Shown one piece after another: positions 14,312 through 22,217 of a DNA stretch of 64,000 nt. Position 1 is the stretch's first letter; each line of letters begins with the position of its first letter. The DNA lies in the IMG/VR virus record IMGVR_UViG_3300046665_000305, positions 55,576 through 119,575 of that record. One strand, written 5' to 3'. A program made the translations under genes and the position numbers. The DNA is from a virus. The notes below the pieces were generated by a model, which saw only the letters and a list, made by a program, of their open reading frames with translations, did not search any database and was not told where the DNA came from.

Positions 14312-14671
14312 ATGATGGAAGTTGTTGAACCGAACCGAGACCTTTCGCGCTGGAAGGAGACAGAAGTTGCTAAGATTACGCCAGCCGACATTTACCGAAT
14401 CTTGAAGCAGTGGAAAGATCGGGGCAGCTTCGATGATGCACATATCGCAGCGATTAGCCGTGACGTGGCTCGTACCCTCTCAGACCTTCTTGAAACTCCT
14501 GAAGGTGGTACTATTGTGTACCACAATTATACCGAAACGAGCTATATCGATGCTGATAAAATCTTGGAAATGTACGGCGACAGAATTGAATTGTTCGAAG
14601 AAATGCGCGACGGACGAGGTTATTTGCAGCAGTACAGAATTATTCTGAAGCCTATTAAAGAAAGCGATTGA
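14312..14671 (+). CDS. Hypothetical protein, 119 aa
   Basis: Two adjacent ATGs (14312, 14315) follow GAGGAGATTTGAC. Helical N-terminus with ITPADIYRILKQWKD, then a beta-rich part. Alone in its transcription unit. No family recognised. Confidence 0.75.
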   Translation: MMEVVEPNRDLSRWKETEVAKITPADIYRILKQWKDRGSFDDAHIAAISRDVARTLSDLLETPEGGTIVYHNYTETSYIDADKILEMYGDRIELFEEMRDGRGYLQQYRIILKPIKESD

Positions 14672-14696
14672 CTTGGTTATAAAATAATTGTAATAA
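14668..14696 (+). promoter_or_regulatory. Early-type promoter
   Basis: TTGACT, 17 bp, TAATAA, again overlapping the preceding stop codon. Confidence 0.7.
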
Positions 14697-14718
14697 AAAG
14701 TTAACGCAGGGAGACAAC

Positions 14719-14742
14719 CTCCCTCAAATAAATTTGAAGGAG
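14719..14742 (+). promoter_or_regulatory. Leader hairpin masking a Shine-Dalgarno
   Basis: CTCC-C-TCAAAT pairs with ATTTGA-A-GGAG with one C-A mismatch. The 3' arm is the GAAGGAG ribosome site of the next gene, so folding would hide it: a likely translational switch or brake. Confidence 0.6.
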
Positions 14743-14745
14743 CTT

Positions 14746-15450
14746 ATGATGTACGCCAAGCCAAAAGCTAACGAAGTTATGCCTGAGACACGTGAAAGCT
14801 TGTGGAACGAAGGCACTGTTACGTCTCATCCCGCGTTCGCCATGATTGGCGCTAGCCGTGTCTCTGGTCATACCAATCTGTTCGGCAGTGACTTTCATCA
14901 CAATAACTATATGGTGGTGCGGATCAAGGGAGCGGAATTTCATCGCAGCTTGAACCGAGACTGGCACATGGGCCGTGAGAGCTACATCGAAGTCGCAATG
15001 ACTGAGTCTCAATGGGCCACGTTTGTTAGTGCTCCCAATATTGGCGACGGTACGCCTTGCACGTTGCAGCGTTTGAACAATAAATCTGTCCCCGGCATTC
15101 CTTCACTGGAACGGTCCAAGCTTGTCAAGATGGAAGTCGATCAAGACTTGGCCGAAACGGTTCGCTTCCTTGATGAAGCTCTTGCTGCTGTGGATGGGCT
15201 TGGTTTGTCCAAGAAAAAGGCAGATGAAGTTTCATCAAAGATCAGGTCGGCTCGGAAGAGACTCGATGATCACATTCCTTTCGCGGCTCAGCAGTTCGGT
15301 GAATACGTGGAGGGCACGATAGAGAAGGGCAAGCAAGAGATTCACGGCTACATGATGAATATCATCACTAGGGCCGGGATTAACACGTTGCAAGGCCCTG
15401 AAAATAGTGCAACGCCGTTGCAAATTAAGGAGGATACTGACGATGAATGA
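14746..15450 (+). CDS. Hypothetical protein, 234 aa
   Basis: MMYAKPKANEVMPETRESL start set by GAAGGAG (14736-14742); a second ATG is at 14749. N-terminal half is beta-rich with FGSDFHHNNYMVVRI and a conserved-looking SQWATFVSAPNIGDGTPCTL. C-terminal half is a long coiled coil. The first half resembles a single-domain phage protein of unknown role that I have seen elsewhere. Confidence 0.75.
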   Translation: MMYAKPKANEVMPETRESLWNEGTVTSHPAFAMIGASRVSGHTNLFGSDFHHNNYMVVRIKGAEFHRSLNRDWHMGRESYIEVAMTESQWATFVSAPNIGDGTPCTLQRLNNKSVPGIPSLERSKLVKMEVDQDLAETVRFLDEALAAVDGLGLSKKKADEVSSKIRSARKRLDDHIPFAAQQFGEYVEGTIEKGKQEIHGYMMNIITRAGINTLQGPENSATPLQIKEDTDDE

Positions 15451-15598
15451 AAAGCAAATCGTAATGCTGCGCCAGTATCACAACATGGGTTGGAGTTTCG
15501 AAAATTCTGTGGATGCTATGCGTATCTTCATTGACTCTTTCAATTATGAAGAGGCTTGGAGCCGGTGGCTCGATATGGACACGGAGGCTTATAAATGA
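15443..15598 (+). CDS. Hypothetical protein, 51 aa
   Basis: MNEKQIVMLRQYHNMGWSF, helical, with TAAGGAGGATACT upstream. Overlaps both neighbours by a few bases (ATGA to the next gene). No family recognised. Confidence 0.7.
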   Translation: MNEKQIVMLRQYHNMGWSFENSVDAMRIFIDSFNYEEAWSRWLDMDTEAYK

Positions 15599-15801
15599 GC
15601 CGAGATATCTACCAAGCCATCATGATAGCTGCGGCAAGTGGAGAAGGTCTGAGGATCACGCCGGAAGAGGCTCACGACCTAGCCATGGATATCTGGATAC
15701 AAACGGCGGCGAGTGGACTTCTTTCGGCTGAAGATTTCGCTGCATTGGAAAATATGAATCATTGGGACTTTTGGCGCAGATTCGCAAATAGGAGAAAATA
15801 G
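15595..15801 (+). CDS. Hypothetical protein, 68 aa
   Basis: MSRDIYQAIMIAAASGEGLRI: all-helical, aromatic C-terminus (NHWDFWRRFANRRK). Coupled to the preceding gene by ATGA. No family recognised. Confidence 0.7.
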   Translation: MSRDIYQAIMIAAASGEGLRITPEEAHDLAMDIWIQTAASGLLSAEDFAALENMNHWDFWRRFANRRK

Positions 15802-15802
15802 A

Positions 15803-16192
15803 ATGAGCAGAGCAGCGACACAAGAATCCACAATCCTCTTCGCTCTAGTGAGCCATTGCGGCAAGGTCTTGACGCCTGATACGATTGATAAGATCGTGGC
15901 TGACTTGGTAAAAGAAATGAGGGATGGACCTACGGCTTGGGCTTTTTCTCCTCAGAACGATTCTGAGGAGAAAATCTTATCTCTTCAAGAAGGCTGGCGT
16001 GACATGGAAACCGCTCCGCTCGATGGAACACATTGCATCCTCGCCGTGAAACAGGGCGCATTCATTTACTCCTTGCAAGGCGCGTATCAATATGGTCAGT
16101 GGAACGTTGTCAACAAAGATAATGTCGAGCCGCTGTGCTGGATGCCGAATATTCGGTTGCCGGATCACGTCAAGGAAAAGTGGGGATTGTGA
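15803..16192 (+). CDS. DUF551-like protein
   Basis: A 129-residue protein whose second half holds GWRDMETAPLDGTHCILAV and later EPLCWMPNIRLPD. This is the WxxMxTAPxDGTxxL...W pattern of DUF551, a common short phage domain of unknown biochemical role. The N-terminal helical part (~50 aa) is additional. Confidence 0.7.
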   Translation: MSRAATQESTILFALVSHCGKVLTPDTIDKIVADLVKEMRDGPTAWAFSPQNDSEEKILSLQEGWRDMETAPLDGTHCILAVKQGAFIYSLQGAYQYGQWNVVNKDNVEPLCWMPNIRLPDHVKEKWGL

Positions 16193-16193
16193 G

Positions 16194-16511
16194 ATGCAAA
16201 TCGGTCAACACGTTGTTTTAATTGATGATACCGGTTATCATACTTCTCCATTATTTGAAAAAATAAAATCCAGAGGAGTGATATTCCCCGTCAAGGGAAT
16301 TGTTTACACTGTCATGGAAACTCTGATGTGGTGGGACGATAGTATCAAAATGGAGACCAATAGCATACGGTTGGTTGAAATTAAAAATAAACCGATAGAC
16401 TACAAAATTATCGGCATGAGCGTACAGGCGTTCCGCGCCTCTAGGTTTAAGCCGCTTCAAAAATTGGATGTGACACAGTTTCAGAAGGAATTTGTGACAC
16501 TTGATGCTTGA
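16194..16511 (+). CDS. Conserved phage beta-protein, 105 aa
   Basis: MQIGQHVVLIDDTGYHT...KGIVYTVMETL...ASRFKPLQKLD. This order (GxxVxxIDD, KGxVYTV, RFxPL) is common in small phage proteins that look like SH3-type barrels. ATG chosen one base after the upstream stop; the longer frame from 16092 is a shadow of that gene. Confidence 0.7.
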   Translation: MQIGQHVVLIDDTGYHTSPLFEKIKSRGVIFPVKGIVYTVMETLMWWDDSIKMETNSIRLVEIKNKPIDYKIIGMSVQAFRASRFKPLQKLDVTQFQKEFVTLDA

Positions 16512-16536
16512 CACTGCCTTAGATAAGATGTAATAA
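16508..16536 (+). promoter_or_regulatory. Early-type promoter
   Basis: TTGACA, 17 bp, TAATAA. The leader downstream holds a small CCCG-CAAG-CGGG hairpin (16564-16575). Confidence 0.7.
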
Positions 16537-16595
16537 AATATACATCGAAACGATAATTTCCCTCCCGCAAGCGGGATGAAAATAGGAGACCAGTC

Positions 16596-16787
16596 ATGAC
16601 TGATCGAGAAGCTTTCAATTTTATTTGGGAATGGCGTCGGCACTGGTTCGACACGGACCAATATGTGAAAAGATTTTGGCGCAACGGTTGGGACATTGAG
16701 GCTATCAAATCGGCGGCTGAAAGAACCGGAATCACTTTTTCTGAGAGCATGGAACAACATCTCTTGGATTTCAAGAAGGAGGATTGA
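16596..16787 (+). CDS. Hypothetical protein, 63 aa
   Basis: MTDREAFNFIWEWRRHWFD, helical and Trp-rich, with ATAGGAGACCAGTC upstream. Next start one base after its stop. No family recognised. Confidence 0.75.
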   Translation: MTDREAFNFIWEWRRHWFDTDQYVKRFWRNGWDIEAIKSAAERTGITFSESMEQHLLDFKKED

Positions 16788-16788
16788 C

Positions 16789-16992
16789 ATGTCAGAAGAT
16801 CATCATGCAATAGTTTCAGTCACTGGCGTTACCAAAGGTCATGGCAAACGAGCCGTGATCCACCTTCGCCGTAGGAGTCTCATAGCGTTCTATAACGATC
16901 AGGACAAGAGCCTGAACGCTTTCGAATTCCGAGAGGGTAAGGACTGGACCGACCGAGTCCTGAGAATGGCGCTGGCGGCGACAAGCAGATGA
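16789..16992 (+). CDS. Hypothetical protein, 67 aa
   Basis: MSEDHHAIVSVTGVTKGHGKRAV, beta-rich N-terminus, basic. Start set by AAGGAGGATTGAC; the longer frame from 16696 is out-of-frame noise over the previous gene. Confidence 0.7.
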   Translation: MSEDHHAIVSVTGVTKGHGKRAVIHLRRRSLIAFYNDQDKSLNAFEFREGKDWTDRVLRMALAATSR

Positions 16993-17189
16993 AACACAGA
17001 TTGGAACAGCCTTATTGGGGCGGGAGTTGCGGGATAGATAAGGCGGGTGTTAAGACCAACCTCTGTAACGCAACACTGAATGATAAGCGTGTTTGGGTCG
17101 TTCGCAAACCCGGAACAGAGACAAAAGTGTTTGATGATCCTGAGCAGGCGGAACAGTATTTTAACATGATTAGGAGGCAGGTTAAATGA
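16989..17189 (+). CDS. Hypothetical protein, 66 aa
   Basis: MKHRLEQPYWGGSCGIDKAG, small basic protein coupled by ATGA to both neighbours. C-terminal helix (DPEQAEQYFNMIRRQVK). No family recognised. Confidence 0.7.
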   Translation: MKHRLEQPYWGGSCGIDKAGVKTNLCNATLNDKRVWVVRKPGTETKVFDDPEQAEQYFNMIRRQVK

Positions 17190-17371
17190 CAACAGTCTCT
17201 GTCATGTATTGGGTCAAGCTTGATCAAACTCTTTATGTCAGATATCACCCCAAAGTGGATCGGATCAGCATTGATAATGAAGAAGGTTATGATCCGATGG
17301 GCCATAGCCCTTCATTTTGCTGCTGGATCATACCTCCTCGAATGGGTACAGTTGAGCCTGTCGAAGATTAA
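17186..17371 (+). CDS. Hypothetical protein, 61 aa
   Basis: MTTVSVMYWVKLDQTLYVRY, beta-rich with a CC pair near residue 46. Last gene before an early promoter. No family recognised. Confidence 0.7.
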   Translation: MTTVSVMYWVKLDQTLYVRYHPKVDRISIDNEEGYDPMGHSPSFCCWIIPPRMGTVEPVED

Positions 17372-17383
17372 AAAATTTAGTTA

Positions 17384-17412
17384 TTGACTCAGGCGCGGCT
17401 CGGATGTAAGAA
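17384..17412 (+). promoter_or_regulatory. Early-type promoter (TAAGAA)
   Basis: TTGACT, 17 bp, TAAGAA, followed by AAAAGGAGACAGAGCC and a GTG start. Confidence 0.7.
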
Positions 17413-17438
17413 TAAGTTATTGAAAAGGAGACAGAGCC

Positions 17439-17681
17439 GTGACCAACAAATCCAAAACAATGGCTGAATTCTTTGCCGAAGAGGAAGAGAAACGCCTCAA
17501 TGAATGGAACGCTGAGCAAGATAAGGAACGGGAACGTTTCGAAGCTCTGACACCGGAACAACGTGAAGAAGAGCGCGCCGCAGCTGCTGCGAAGTGGGAC
17601 AAATGGTCCGACATATTCGATGCCCAAGAGGCTGAAGAAGTCGAAGATTCAGAAGATGAGGAGGAAAACGAAGATGAGTGA
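17439..17681 (+). CDS. Highly charged coiled-coil protein with acidic tail
   Basis: An 80-residue GTG-started protein, almost entirely Glu/Lys/Arg/Ala helix, ending in an acidic tail of about 20 residues. An acidic tail of this kind can mimic DNA or occupy basic host proteins, but that is only a suggestion. Confidence 0.75.
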   Translation: MTNKSKTMAEFFAEEEEKRLNEWNAEQDKERERFEALTPEQREEERAAAAAKWDKWSDIFDAQEAEEVEDSEDEEENEDE

Positions 17682-17937
17682 TATGCGGAACGAACTTCAT
17701 ATCAAATTTGGCGAAGAATTAAAAATTCAAGCCTTCAGACTTCATTGTCTCGAAAATGGGATTAGTGACGGCGTGGTCTATGAAGATGGCGTTGCGTTCC
17801 CGATGAATGAGTATGCCAACTTTGGAAAGCATTATCCTGAAACTTTGAATGAGAATGTCAGGCTGATCGGGGCAATTATAAAGTTGCAATCCGCGAAACG
17901 GAAGAGGGAGATTAACAATGACCGATCCAGAGATTGA
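17674..17937 (+). CDS. Hypothetical protein, 87 aa
   Basis: MSDMRNELHIKFGEELKIQAF, mixed charge, basic C-terminus. ATG overlaps the acidic-tail gene by 8 bases and its 3' end overlaps the next gene by 20. No family recognised. Confidence 0.7.
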   Translation: MSDMRNELHIKFGEELKIQAFRLHCLENGISDGVVYEDGVAFPMNEYANFGKHYPETLNENVRLIGAIIKLQSAKRKREINNDRSRD

Positions 17938-18166
17938 ACTTTTCAGGGCAAGGGTGAAGCGGAAAGACCTTCCTTCGTTTTATTGGCGCAGCCCGTTCGA
18001 TTATAACATGACATTAAGGGTTGCGGGTATCAAAACGAATTACGTTGAGCCGGGAACGGTCGGCTCTGAGCCTGTCGCGGTGCTAAAAAATGGCACGGTA
18101 GTCTCGTTATACAATTCAGAACTGGCAGACTTTGTCGAGATTTCAATCAGTCCAGCGTTTTATTGA
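17918..18166 (+). CDS. Hypothetical protein, 82 aa
   Basis: MTDPEIELFRARVKRKDLPSF; the second half looks like a small barrel (VGSEPVAVLKNGTVVSLYN). Start lies inside the preceding gene behind a GAGGGAG. No family recognised. Confidence 0.7.
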   Translation: MTDPEIELFRARVKRKDLPSFYWRSPFDYNMTLRVAGIKTNYVEPGTVGSEPVAVLKNGTVVSLYNSELADFVEISISPAFY

Positions 18167-18208
18167 TTGACAATGGAGTCGAACTTTCCTAACGTTGTTG
18201 TAAGGAAA
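18167..18208 (+). promoter_or_regulatory. Promoter with TAAGGAAA inverted repeat
   Basis: TTGACA followed 17 bp later by TAACGT. A TTTCCTAAC...GTAAGGAAA imperfect inverted repeat (18185-18208) overlaps the -10. The GTAAGGAAA half recurs in the promoters at 46293, 46999 and 49114. Confidence 0.5.
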
Positions 18209-18228
18209 TATTAGAGGAGTTTGAACCG

Positions 18229-18462
18229 GTGCCAATCAATAAAACATTTATCGTTGTGGCGGACTTTGATAGTCATTTTGAGGATATTGCAACGTTTGAG
18301 GATAATTTGGGCAATGTCAAACGTCTCAGGATGTACGTGGATCACCATAACATTGTTATCACTTATCAAGTGCTCTATAATAATGTCGTGGTGCATACCG
18401 GGTTGATTTACACCCTGTTTGAGGCTACGATTCTTTATAACGGCGCGAGGGAGAGGGGCTAA
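18229..18462 (+). CDS. Hypothetical protein, 77 aa (GTG start)
   Basis: MPINKTFIVVADFDSHFEDI, beta-rich. GTG start with AGAGGAG 10 nt upstream. Two overlapping frames on either strand lack ribosome sites. No family recognised. Confidence 0.7.
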   Translation: MPINKTFIVVADFDSHFEDIATFEDNLGNVKRLRMYVDHHNIVITYQVLYNNVVVHTGLIYTLFEATILYNGARERG

Positions 18463-18465
18463 GAT

Positions 18466-18687
18466 ATGACTGATGTTCAAGTCTCACTCACGGAACGCGA
18501 CGGCTCGGTTAAGAAAATAACTATGTCAGGCATGGCGTTTGAATCAGCTGGCTTCATTGAGTATGACGGGCTGTATTATGTCAGGAGTCATATCGATGAC
18601 GTTCGGACGTACTACCGCGTCAGCGGTATCGCTATAATGACTGATGCATCTGGTGATACGGCTCAGTTCTATCGCCATCTAGGTTAA
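18466..18687 (+). CDS. Hypothetical protein, 73 aa
   Basis: MTDVQVSLTERDGSVKKITM, all-beta. GAGGGAGAGGGGC precedes the ATG. No family recognised. Confidence 0.7.
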   Translation: MTDVQVSLTERDGSVKKITMSGMAFESAGFIEYDGLYYVRSHIDDVRTYYRVSGIAIMTDASGDTAQFYRHLG

Positions 18688-18699
18688 TAGGAGGAAGTC

Positions 18700-18936
18700 A
18701 TGGCAGTAATTTATAAGACTGGATCGAAGAAAATGCTCGCCCTAGGCGATCCGAGTTTCGGGATATGTGACTATGCCGTGCCGGGACTGCTTCAGAACAA
18801 GCATTTCAGCATCACTATTCCTATTCCTAATGAAGATGAAAATGCGCGTTCGAACAAGGTCATCATTGTTCGGCTCAGTATGGAAGAGGTTGACCGATTG
18901 ATCTCGGCGAGGCAGAATCTTTCTCTGTATTTTTAA
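18700..18936 (+). CDS. Hypothetical protein, 78 aa
   Basis: MAVIYKTGSKKMLALGDPSF, alpha/beta. TAGGAGGAAGTC upstream. No family recognised. Confidence 0.7.
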   Translation: MAVIYKTGSKKMLALGDPSFGICDYAVPGLLQNKHFSITIPIPNEDENARSNKVIIVRLSMEEVDRLISARQNLSLYF

Positions 18937-18964
18937 TAGTCTTATCATAAATAGGAGAATTGAT

Positions 18965-19270
18965 ATGATTGAACACGACTTTGAACGACTCAGGAATGAA
19001 TGGGCACTGAAAGCGGTTATTTCGAAAGAGACGGTTGATTATGAGTGTGAGGCAGATAGACTCGCAAATCCTCACAACGAGCCATATCACAACAAGCGGC
19101 CACGTAGGGAGCGAGCAGCAATCGTGAGCGACTGTTCCTACATATTTGCCGATGGCGTGCTGGTGAGGCAGTATGGCAGGACCTATGTGGATTGGCGCGA
19201 TGTTAATTTCCAAGCCGATCCTTTTATCCATGGTTTGTATCGGACAATTCGTCGTAGGTATCGTGACTAA
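18965..19270 (+). CDS. Hypothetical basic protein, 101 aa
   Basis: MIEHDFERLRNEWALKAVIS, then NKRPRRERAA and an Arg-rich C-terminus (RTIRRRYRD). The basic patches suggest nucleic-acid contact, but no fold is recognised. Confidence 0.7.
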   Translation: MIEHDFERLRNEWALKAVISKETVDYECEADRLANPHNEPYHNKRPRRERAAIVSDCSYIFADGVLVRQYGRTYVDWRDVNFQADPFIHGLYRTIRRRYRD

Positions 19271-19273
19271 GGC

Positions 19274-19302
19274 TTGACATTGATTCGAACCAGATGTAAT
19301 AA
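19274..19302 (+). promoter_or_regulatory. Early-type promoter
   Basis: TTGACA, 17 bp, TAATAA. Confidence 0.7.
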
Positions 19303-19343
19303 AAAGTCATAATGTTTTCAAACTCACTTAAGGGGAGATTGTC

Positions 19344-19586
19344 ATGGCTAAGGGTTTTACGATTTACACCATCGAAACGGCTGACGGAACTGATTATGCC
19401 GCTACGCTGCGTGAGGCACGTGTCATGGCCCGTAATACTTTGAAAGAAGTGGACTGGCTCGATGAAGTTGCCATTGATAGGTGCGTCACGGTCGATATGA
19501 CTAGGGAGAACCTGATCGACATACTGAGGACTTGTGGTGGGTCGTGGTGCGCCAGTTCTGAAACTATCGAAACGGTTCGTAGGTAG
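19344..19586 (+). CDS. Hypothetical protein, 80 aa
   Basis: MAKGFTIYTIETADGTDYAA; AAGGGGAGATTGTC upstream. Strand-helix-strand arrangement, two Cys near the end (CGGSWC). No family recognised. Confidence 0.75.
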   Translation: MAKGFTIYTIETADGTDYAATLREARVMARNTLKEVDWLDEVAIDRCVTVDMTRENLIDILRTCGGSWCASSETIETVRR

Positions 19587-19618
19587 AATAGTGATTACGA
19601 ATCAGAAAGGGGAATATA

Positions 19619-19819
19619 ATGATTGACGTGATGTTTACCTTCGTTGACAGAGAAGATATCGGCAGGTTCATTGATGCGCGGGTCGCGGTTCTACCCCGTC
19701 AGGGGGATCGGGTAAAAATTGAAAGGATTATGGGTACGGTTGAGACTGTGACGCATGAAATTGGCTTTATTCACGTCATTGAAATTAATTTAGTTGACAT
19801 AATTTATACCGAGATGTAA
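19619..19819 (+). CDS. Hypothetical protein, 66 aa
   Basis: MIDVMFTFVDREDIGRFIDA; small beta protein with PRQGDRVKIERIMGTVETV, a barrel-like segment. Its stop codon is part of the next promoter's -10. Confidence 0.7.
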   Translation: MIDVMFTFVDREDIGRFIDARVAVLPRQGDRVKIERIMGTVETVTHEIGFIHVIEINLVDIIYTEM

Positions 19820-19822
19820 TAA
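19794..19822 (+). promoter_or_regulatory. Early-type promoter inside a gene end
   Basis: TTGACA, 17 bp, TAATAA, with the whole promoter inside the last codons and stop (TAA 19817) of the upstream gene. Confidence 0.7.
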
Positions 19823-19866
19823 AAGACCATCAAACGACGCCGCTTTCACTTAAGGAGATTTAAACA

Positions 19867-20145
19867 ATGACCGCATCTAAAAAACATCTCGACGCCGTGT
19901 TTGACAATGTCAGTCATATGAATGACGTGGTACGTCGTTTGGAACGCTTGGCTCACTCCTTTCATGTCACAGGCAATGACAAGGTTGCGGACCGGCTGTA
20001 TAATATCTGTGACGAAATCGTGACAGCGGCATGTCGTGTCAGAGACAGTTTTAGTGAGTCGCAATCGGAGCAGCTTCGCGAAACTCAGGCCAATACCGGT
20101 GCCATTCTTTCCATGCTGCTTAACCCTGTAACAGGAGAAGAATGA
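19867..20145 (+). CDS. Hypothetical helical protein, 92 aa
   Basis: MTASKKHLDAVFDNVSHMND, all-helical, with TTAAGGAGATTTAAACA upstream. Coupled to the next gene by ATGA. No family recognised. Confidence 0.7.
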   Translation: MTASKKHLDAVFDNVSHMNDVVRRLERLAHSFHVTGNDKVADRLYNICDEIVTAACRVRDSFSESQSEQLRETQANTGAILSMLLNPVTGEE

Positions 20146-20483
20146 AGATGGCTAATAATAGAGATTTCATTGATAAGCTCCTCAATTCAGATGACGACAC
20201 GCAGTGGCGGGCCGGGAAGATGCTGGAAGAGAGTGACAAGCGGGCCGAAGCTGACAGAATGCTGAGACATAACATTTGGACCGCGCTTCGCGGCTTAAGC
20301 CCTCTCTTTGTCAATCTTCCTTTCGACGCGGAGGAATGGGTCAGCCATATCGGCTTCACTAAGCAGAAAACGGCTAACATCTTTAAAGAAATCGATACCT
20401 ATATCGATAAGGAAGAAGTCACGGCTGAAGATGTTATTAAACAGATAAAGCATTATCTCAAGATGATTCGGGGAGATAGGTGA
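20142..20483 (+). CDS. Hypothetical helical protein, 113 aa
   Basis: Start at 20142 or, with better spacing from AGGAGA, at 20148 (MANNRDF). All-helical; the C-terminal part after residue 85 is a regular amphipathic helix. No family recognised. Confidence 0.7.
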   Translation: MKMANNRDFIDKLLNSDDDTQWRAGKMLEESDKRAEADRMLRHNIWTALRGLSPLFVNLPFDAEEWVSHIGFTKQKTANIFKEIDTYIDKEEVTAEDVIKQIKHYLKMIRGDR

Positions 20484-20491
20484 TTCTGTAA

Positions 20492-20545
20492 TTGACGCCT
20501 AAATCATTTCGTGGCACATTGAATCATCTTGAGATAATGATTTAG
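20492..20545 (+). promoter_or_regulatory. Promoter with long inverted repeat reaching the Shine-Dalgarno
   Basis: TTGACG, 17 bp, CACATT. CTAAATCATT (20499-20508) and AATGATTTAG (20536-20545) are perfect complements; the right arm touches GAGGAGG. The core CTAAATC is shared with the palindrome at 7099, which hints at a common binding protein. Confidence 0.55.
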
Positions 20546-20557
20546 AGGAGGTTCTAC

Positions 20558-20812
20558 ATGTCCTATATCGTTGAAAAAGTCACACTAGATAATGGTATTG
20601 TGTATGTCGGGTCGTGGGCCGATAAGGGCATTGCCACTTCTTATGCGAAGCGTATCAAGGAAAATGATGACAACATTATCAAGACAATGATATGGAGCGC
20701 AAGGGGTCAGGCGTGGCGGAATGAGCGATTGAGGCGGGCCATGGCAGAATTGAAAGTGGCGACGGATAAAATTCTAAATATTGTAGGGGATGCAGATGCT
20801 AAAAATAGGTGA
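20558..20812 (+). CDS. Hypothetical protein, 84 aa
   Basis: MSYIVEKVTLDNGIVYVGSW, beta then a long basic helix. AGAGGAGGTTCTAC upstream. No family recognised. Confidence 0.7.
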   Translation: MSYIVEKVTLDNGIVYVGSWADKGIATSYAKRIKENDDNIIKTMIWSARGQAWRNERLRRAMAELKVATDKILNIVGDADAKNR

Positions 20813-21002
20813 GAAGCACGTAAGACGCTATACCGTCTATGTCGAAATCACCGACAGGATGAGCGATATAGGCGTTTCTGGTCCTTATCCGTGTCTCAGA
20901 ACTGATGACGCCGCAACAGCGTTCGATGAATGCGCGCTCCAAAATTGTAGTGCTTATGTCAAGGCATGGGTCAGAGATGAAGTAGAAGGGGTTAATTGGT
21001 AA
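20796..21002 (+). CDS. Hypothetical protein, 68 aa
   Basis: Start at 20796 preferred over 20790 because AGGGG lies 6 nt upstream. Alternating strands and helix with four Cys, no metal pattern. Stop overlaps the next ATG. Confidence 0.65.
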   Translation: MLKIGEKHVRRYTVYVEITDRMSDIGVSGPYPCLRTDDAATAFDECALQNCSAYVKAWVRDEVEGVNW

Positions 21003-21289
21003 TGGAATGCAAATTCGTTATGGGGCAGAAGGTGGTTTGTGTCAAAGAATTTGAAATGGTTAATGATAGGACACCAGTTGTGAATAAAATTTATACCATA
21101 ACTTCAATAAGATATGGTGTGGAGCCTCAAAATAAGAAAGAAATATTTCTAACTTTTGATGAAGTAGGTATTTATATCGGCGGCATTAAATCTGGCTATA
21201 GCTATAAATATTTCAAACCGCTTGATGAAATTCGCGGCGAGATGTTTTCTAAGCTTTTAAATAATAAGAAGGTACATGAGAATGTATGA
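21002..21289 (+). CDS. Hypothetical beta-protein, 95 aa
   Basis: MECKFVMGQKVVCVKEFEMV...KIYTITSIRYG...YFKPL. The GQKVVCVK...IYTI...FKPL order resembles small phage SH3-barrel-like proteins, as at 16194. Overlaps the HNH gene. Confidence 0.65.
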   Translation: MECKFVMGQKVVCVKEFEMVNDRTPVVNKIYTITSIRYGVEPQNKKEIFLTFDEVGIYIGGIKSGYSYKYFKPLDEIRGEMFSKLLNNKKVHENV

Positions 21290-21683
21290 GCGGCGTGGCA
21301 CATATAGTGTTGAACATATCACATCGTTGATCGACTATGACAATCCTGATAAAAAGGTTGTGTTGGATGGAGAATTGGTGAAAACCGGCAGTGACAGATA
21401 TAAGCTTTTTGCCAAGAATCGGTGTTGTGTCACGTGCGGAACAGTGGGTCTTTATTACGCCATGGAGCGCACCGTAAAGCTTCGACCAGATGGGAGTATC
21501 ACTCCTATGTCGCAAGGGTTTCACTTTAATCTTTACGGCAAGAATTTGGACGGCGAGGAAGTAATGATCACGAAGGATCATATCGTTCCTAAGTCTAAGG
21601 GCGGGGCTAATCATCCCAATAATTATCAAACCATGTGCTTCACCTGTAACGTGGAGAAGGGGAACCGGCATGAAAACAGTTGA
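21276..21683 (+). CDS. HNH endonuclease
   Basis: A 135-residue protein. CVTC near residues 51-54, then DHIVPKSKGGANHPNN (100-115) with the catalytic His, and CFTCNVEKGN, the second Cys pair. This is the classic Cys4-HNH site. It could be a free-standing homing endonuclease or a phage nicking/repair enzyme. Start at 21276 or 21282. Confidence 0.85.
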   Translation: MRMYERRGTYSVEHITSLIDYDNPDKKVVLDGELVKTGSDRYKLFAKNRCCVTCGTVGLYYAMERTVKLRPDGSITPMSQGFHFNLYGKNLDGEEVMITKDHIVPKSKGGANHPNNYQTMCFTCNVEKGNRHENS

Positions 21684-21876
21684 CGAGATCGGTAAAGAAT
21701 TTGACGAAGTGTTTGTTCCCAAAATGAATGCCTTGTTAGGTCGTGACATGTTGAAACAGCTTGAGTTGTGTTGCGGGCCAGAAGATGCTGCTGTCATTTT
21801 TGGACGATATAGAGCGTGTTACATCGGTGGCTTTCTAGCTGGTCATAAAGAAATTTATGACACGCTGTTAAAGTGA
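21670..21876 (+). CDS. Hypothetical protein, 68 aa
   Basis: MKTVDEIGKEFDEVFVPKMN, helical with a CC pair. AAGGGGAACCGGC upstream, overlapping the HNH gene's end. No family recognised. Confidence 0.7.
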   Translation: MKTVDEIGKEFDEVFVPKMNALLGRDMLKQLELCCGPEDAAVIFGRYRACYIGGFLAGHKEIYDTLLK

Positions 21877-21904
21877 TTGATATGTTGATGGTGGAGGTGC
21901 TGTA

Positions 21905-22135
21905 ATGGCATATGGTAGGGCTAGACGTGATTTTGAATATCTCGAAACTATCTGCGAACTAGATGATTGGGTCGAGATTGATGGTCAGGTTCGAGATTTG
22001 ATGGAAAAACCTACGAAAGAGAATGCCGAGGACATGTATTTGTCTTGTATTTCGTTATGGTTCGGTGAGGCTGATTTGGACAAGCGGGAACTATCAAGAC
22101 GGGCCAAAGCTATTCGTGACAGGTATGGATATTAA
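21905..22135 (+). CDS. Hypothetical protein, 76 aa
   Basis: MAYGRARRDFEYLETICELD, acidic helical core and a basic end. TGGAGGTGCTGTA upstream. No family recognised. Confidence 0.7.
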   Translation: MAYGRARRDFEYLETICELDDWVEIDGQVRDLMEKPTKENAEDMYLSCISLWFGEADLDKRELSRRAKAIRDRYGY

Positions 22136-22161
22136 CTTTTCAAATTTAATTTGAGGAAGTT
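22134..22161 (+). promoter_or_regulatory. Intergenic hairpin
   Basis: AACTTTTCAAAT pairs with ATTTGAGGAAGTT (one bulge), starting at the stop codon and ending at the next -35. Same design as the hairpins at 1544 and 14719, without a U-run. Confidence 0.55.
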
Positions 22162-22162
22162 A

Positions 22163-22191
22163 TTGACCTTGTTGCGATTCTGATGTAAGAA
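22163..22191 (+). promoter_or_regulatory. Early-type promoter (TAAGAA)
   Basis: TTGACC, 17 bp, TAAGAA. Confidence 0.7.
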
Positions 22192-22217
22192 TATATTTAT
22201 CAACAAAGGAGATCACA

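Noticed and set aside
16251-16810. Minus-strand frames of 179 and 109 residues
   Set aside because: Antisense to two genes and an early promoter, with no ribosome sites.
21249-21797. 182-residue minus-strand frame
   Set aside because: Antisense to the HNH gene, whose motifs are clear; no minus-strand promoter or ribosome site.
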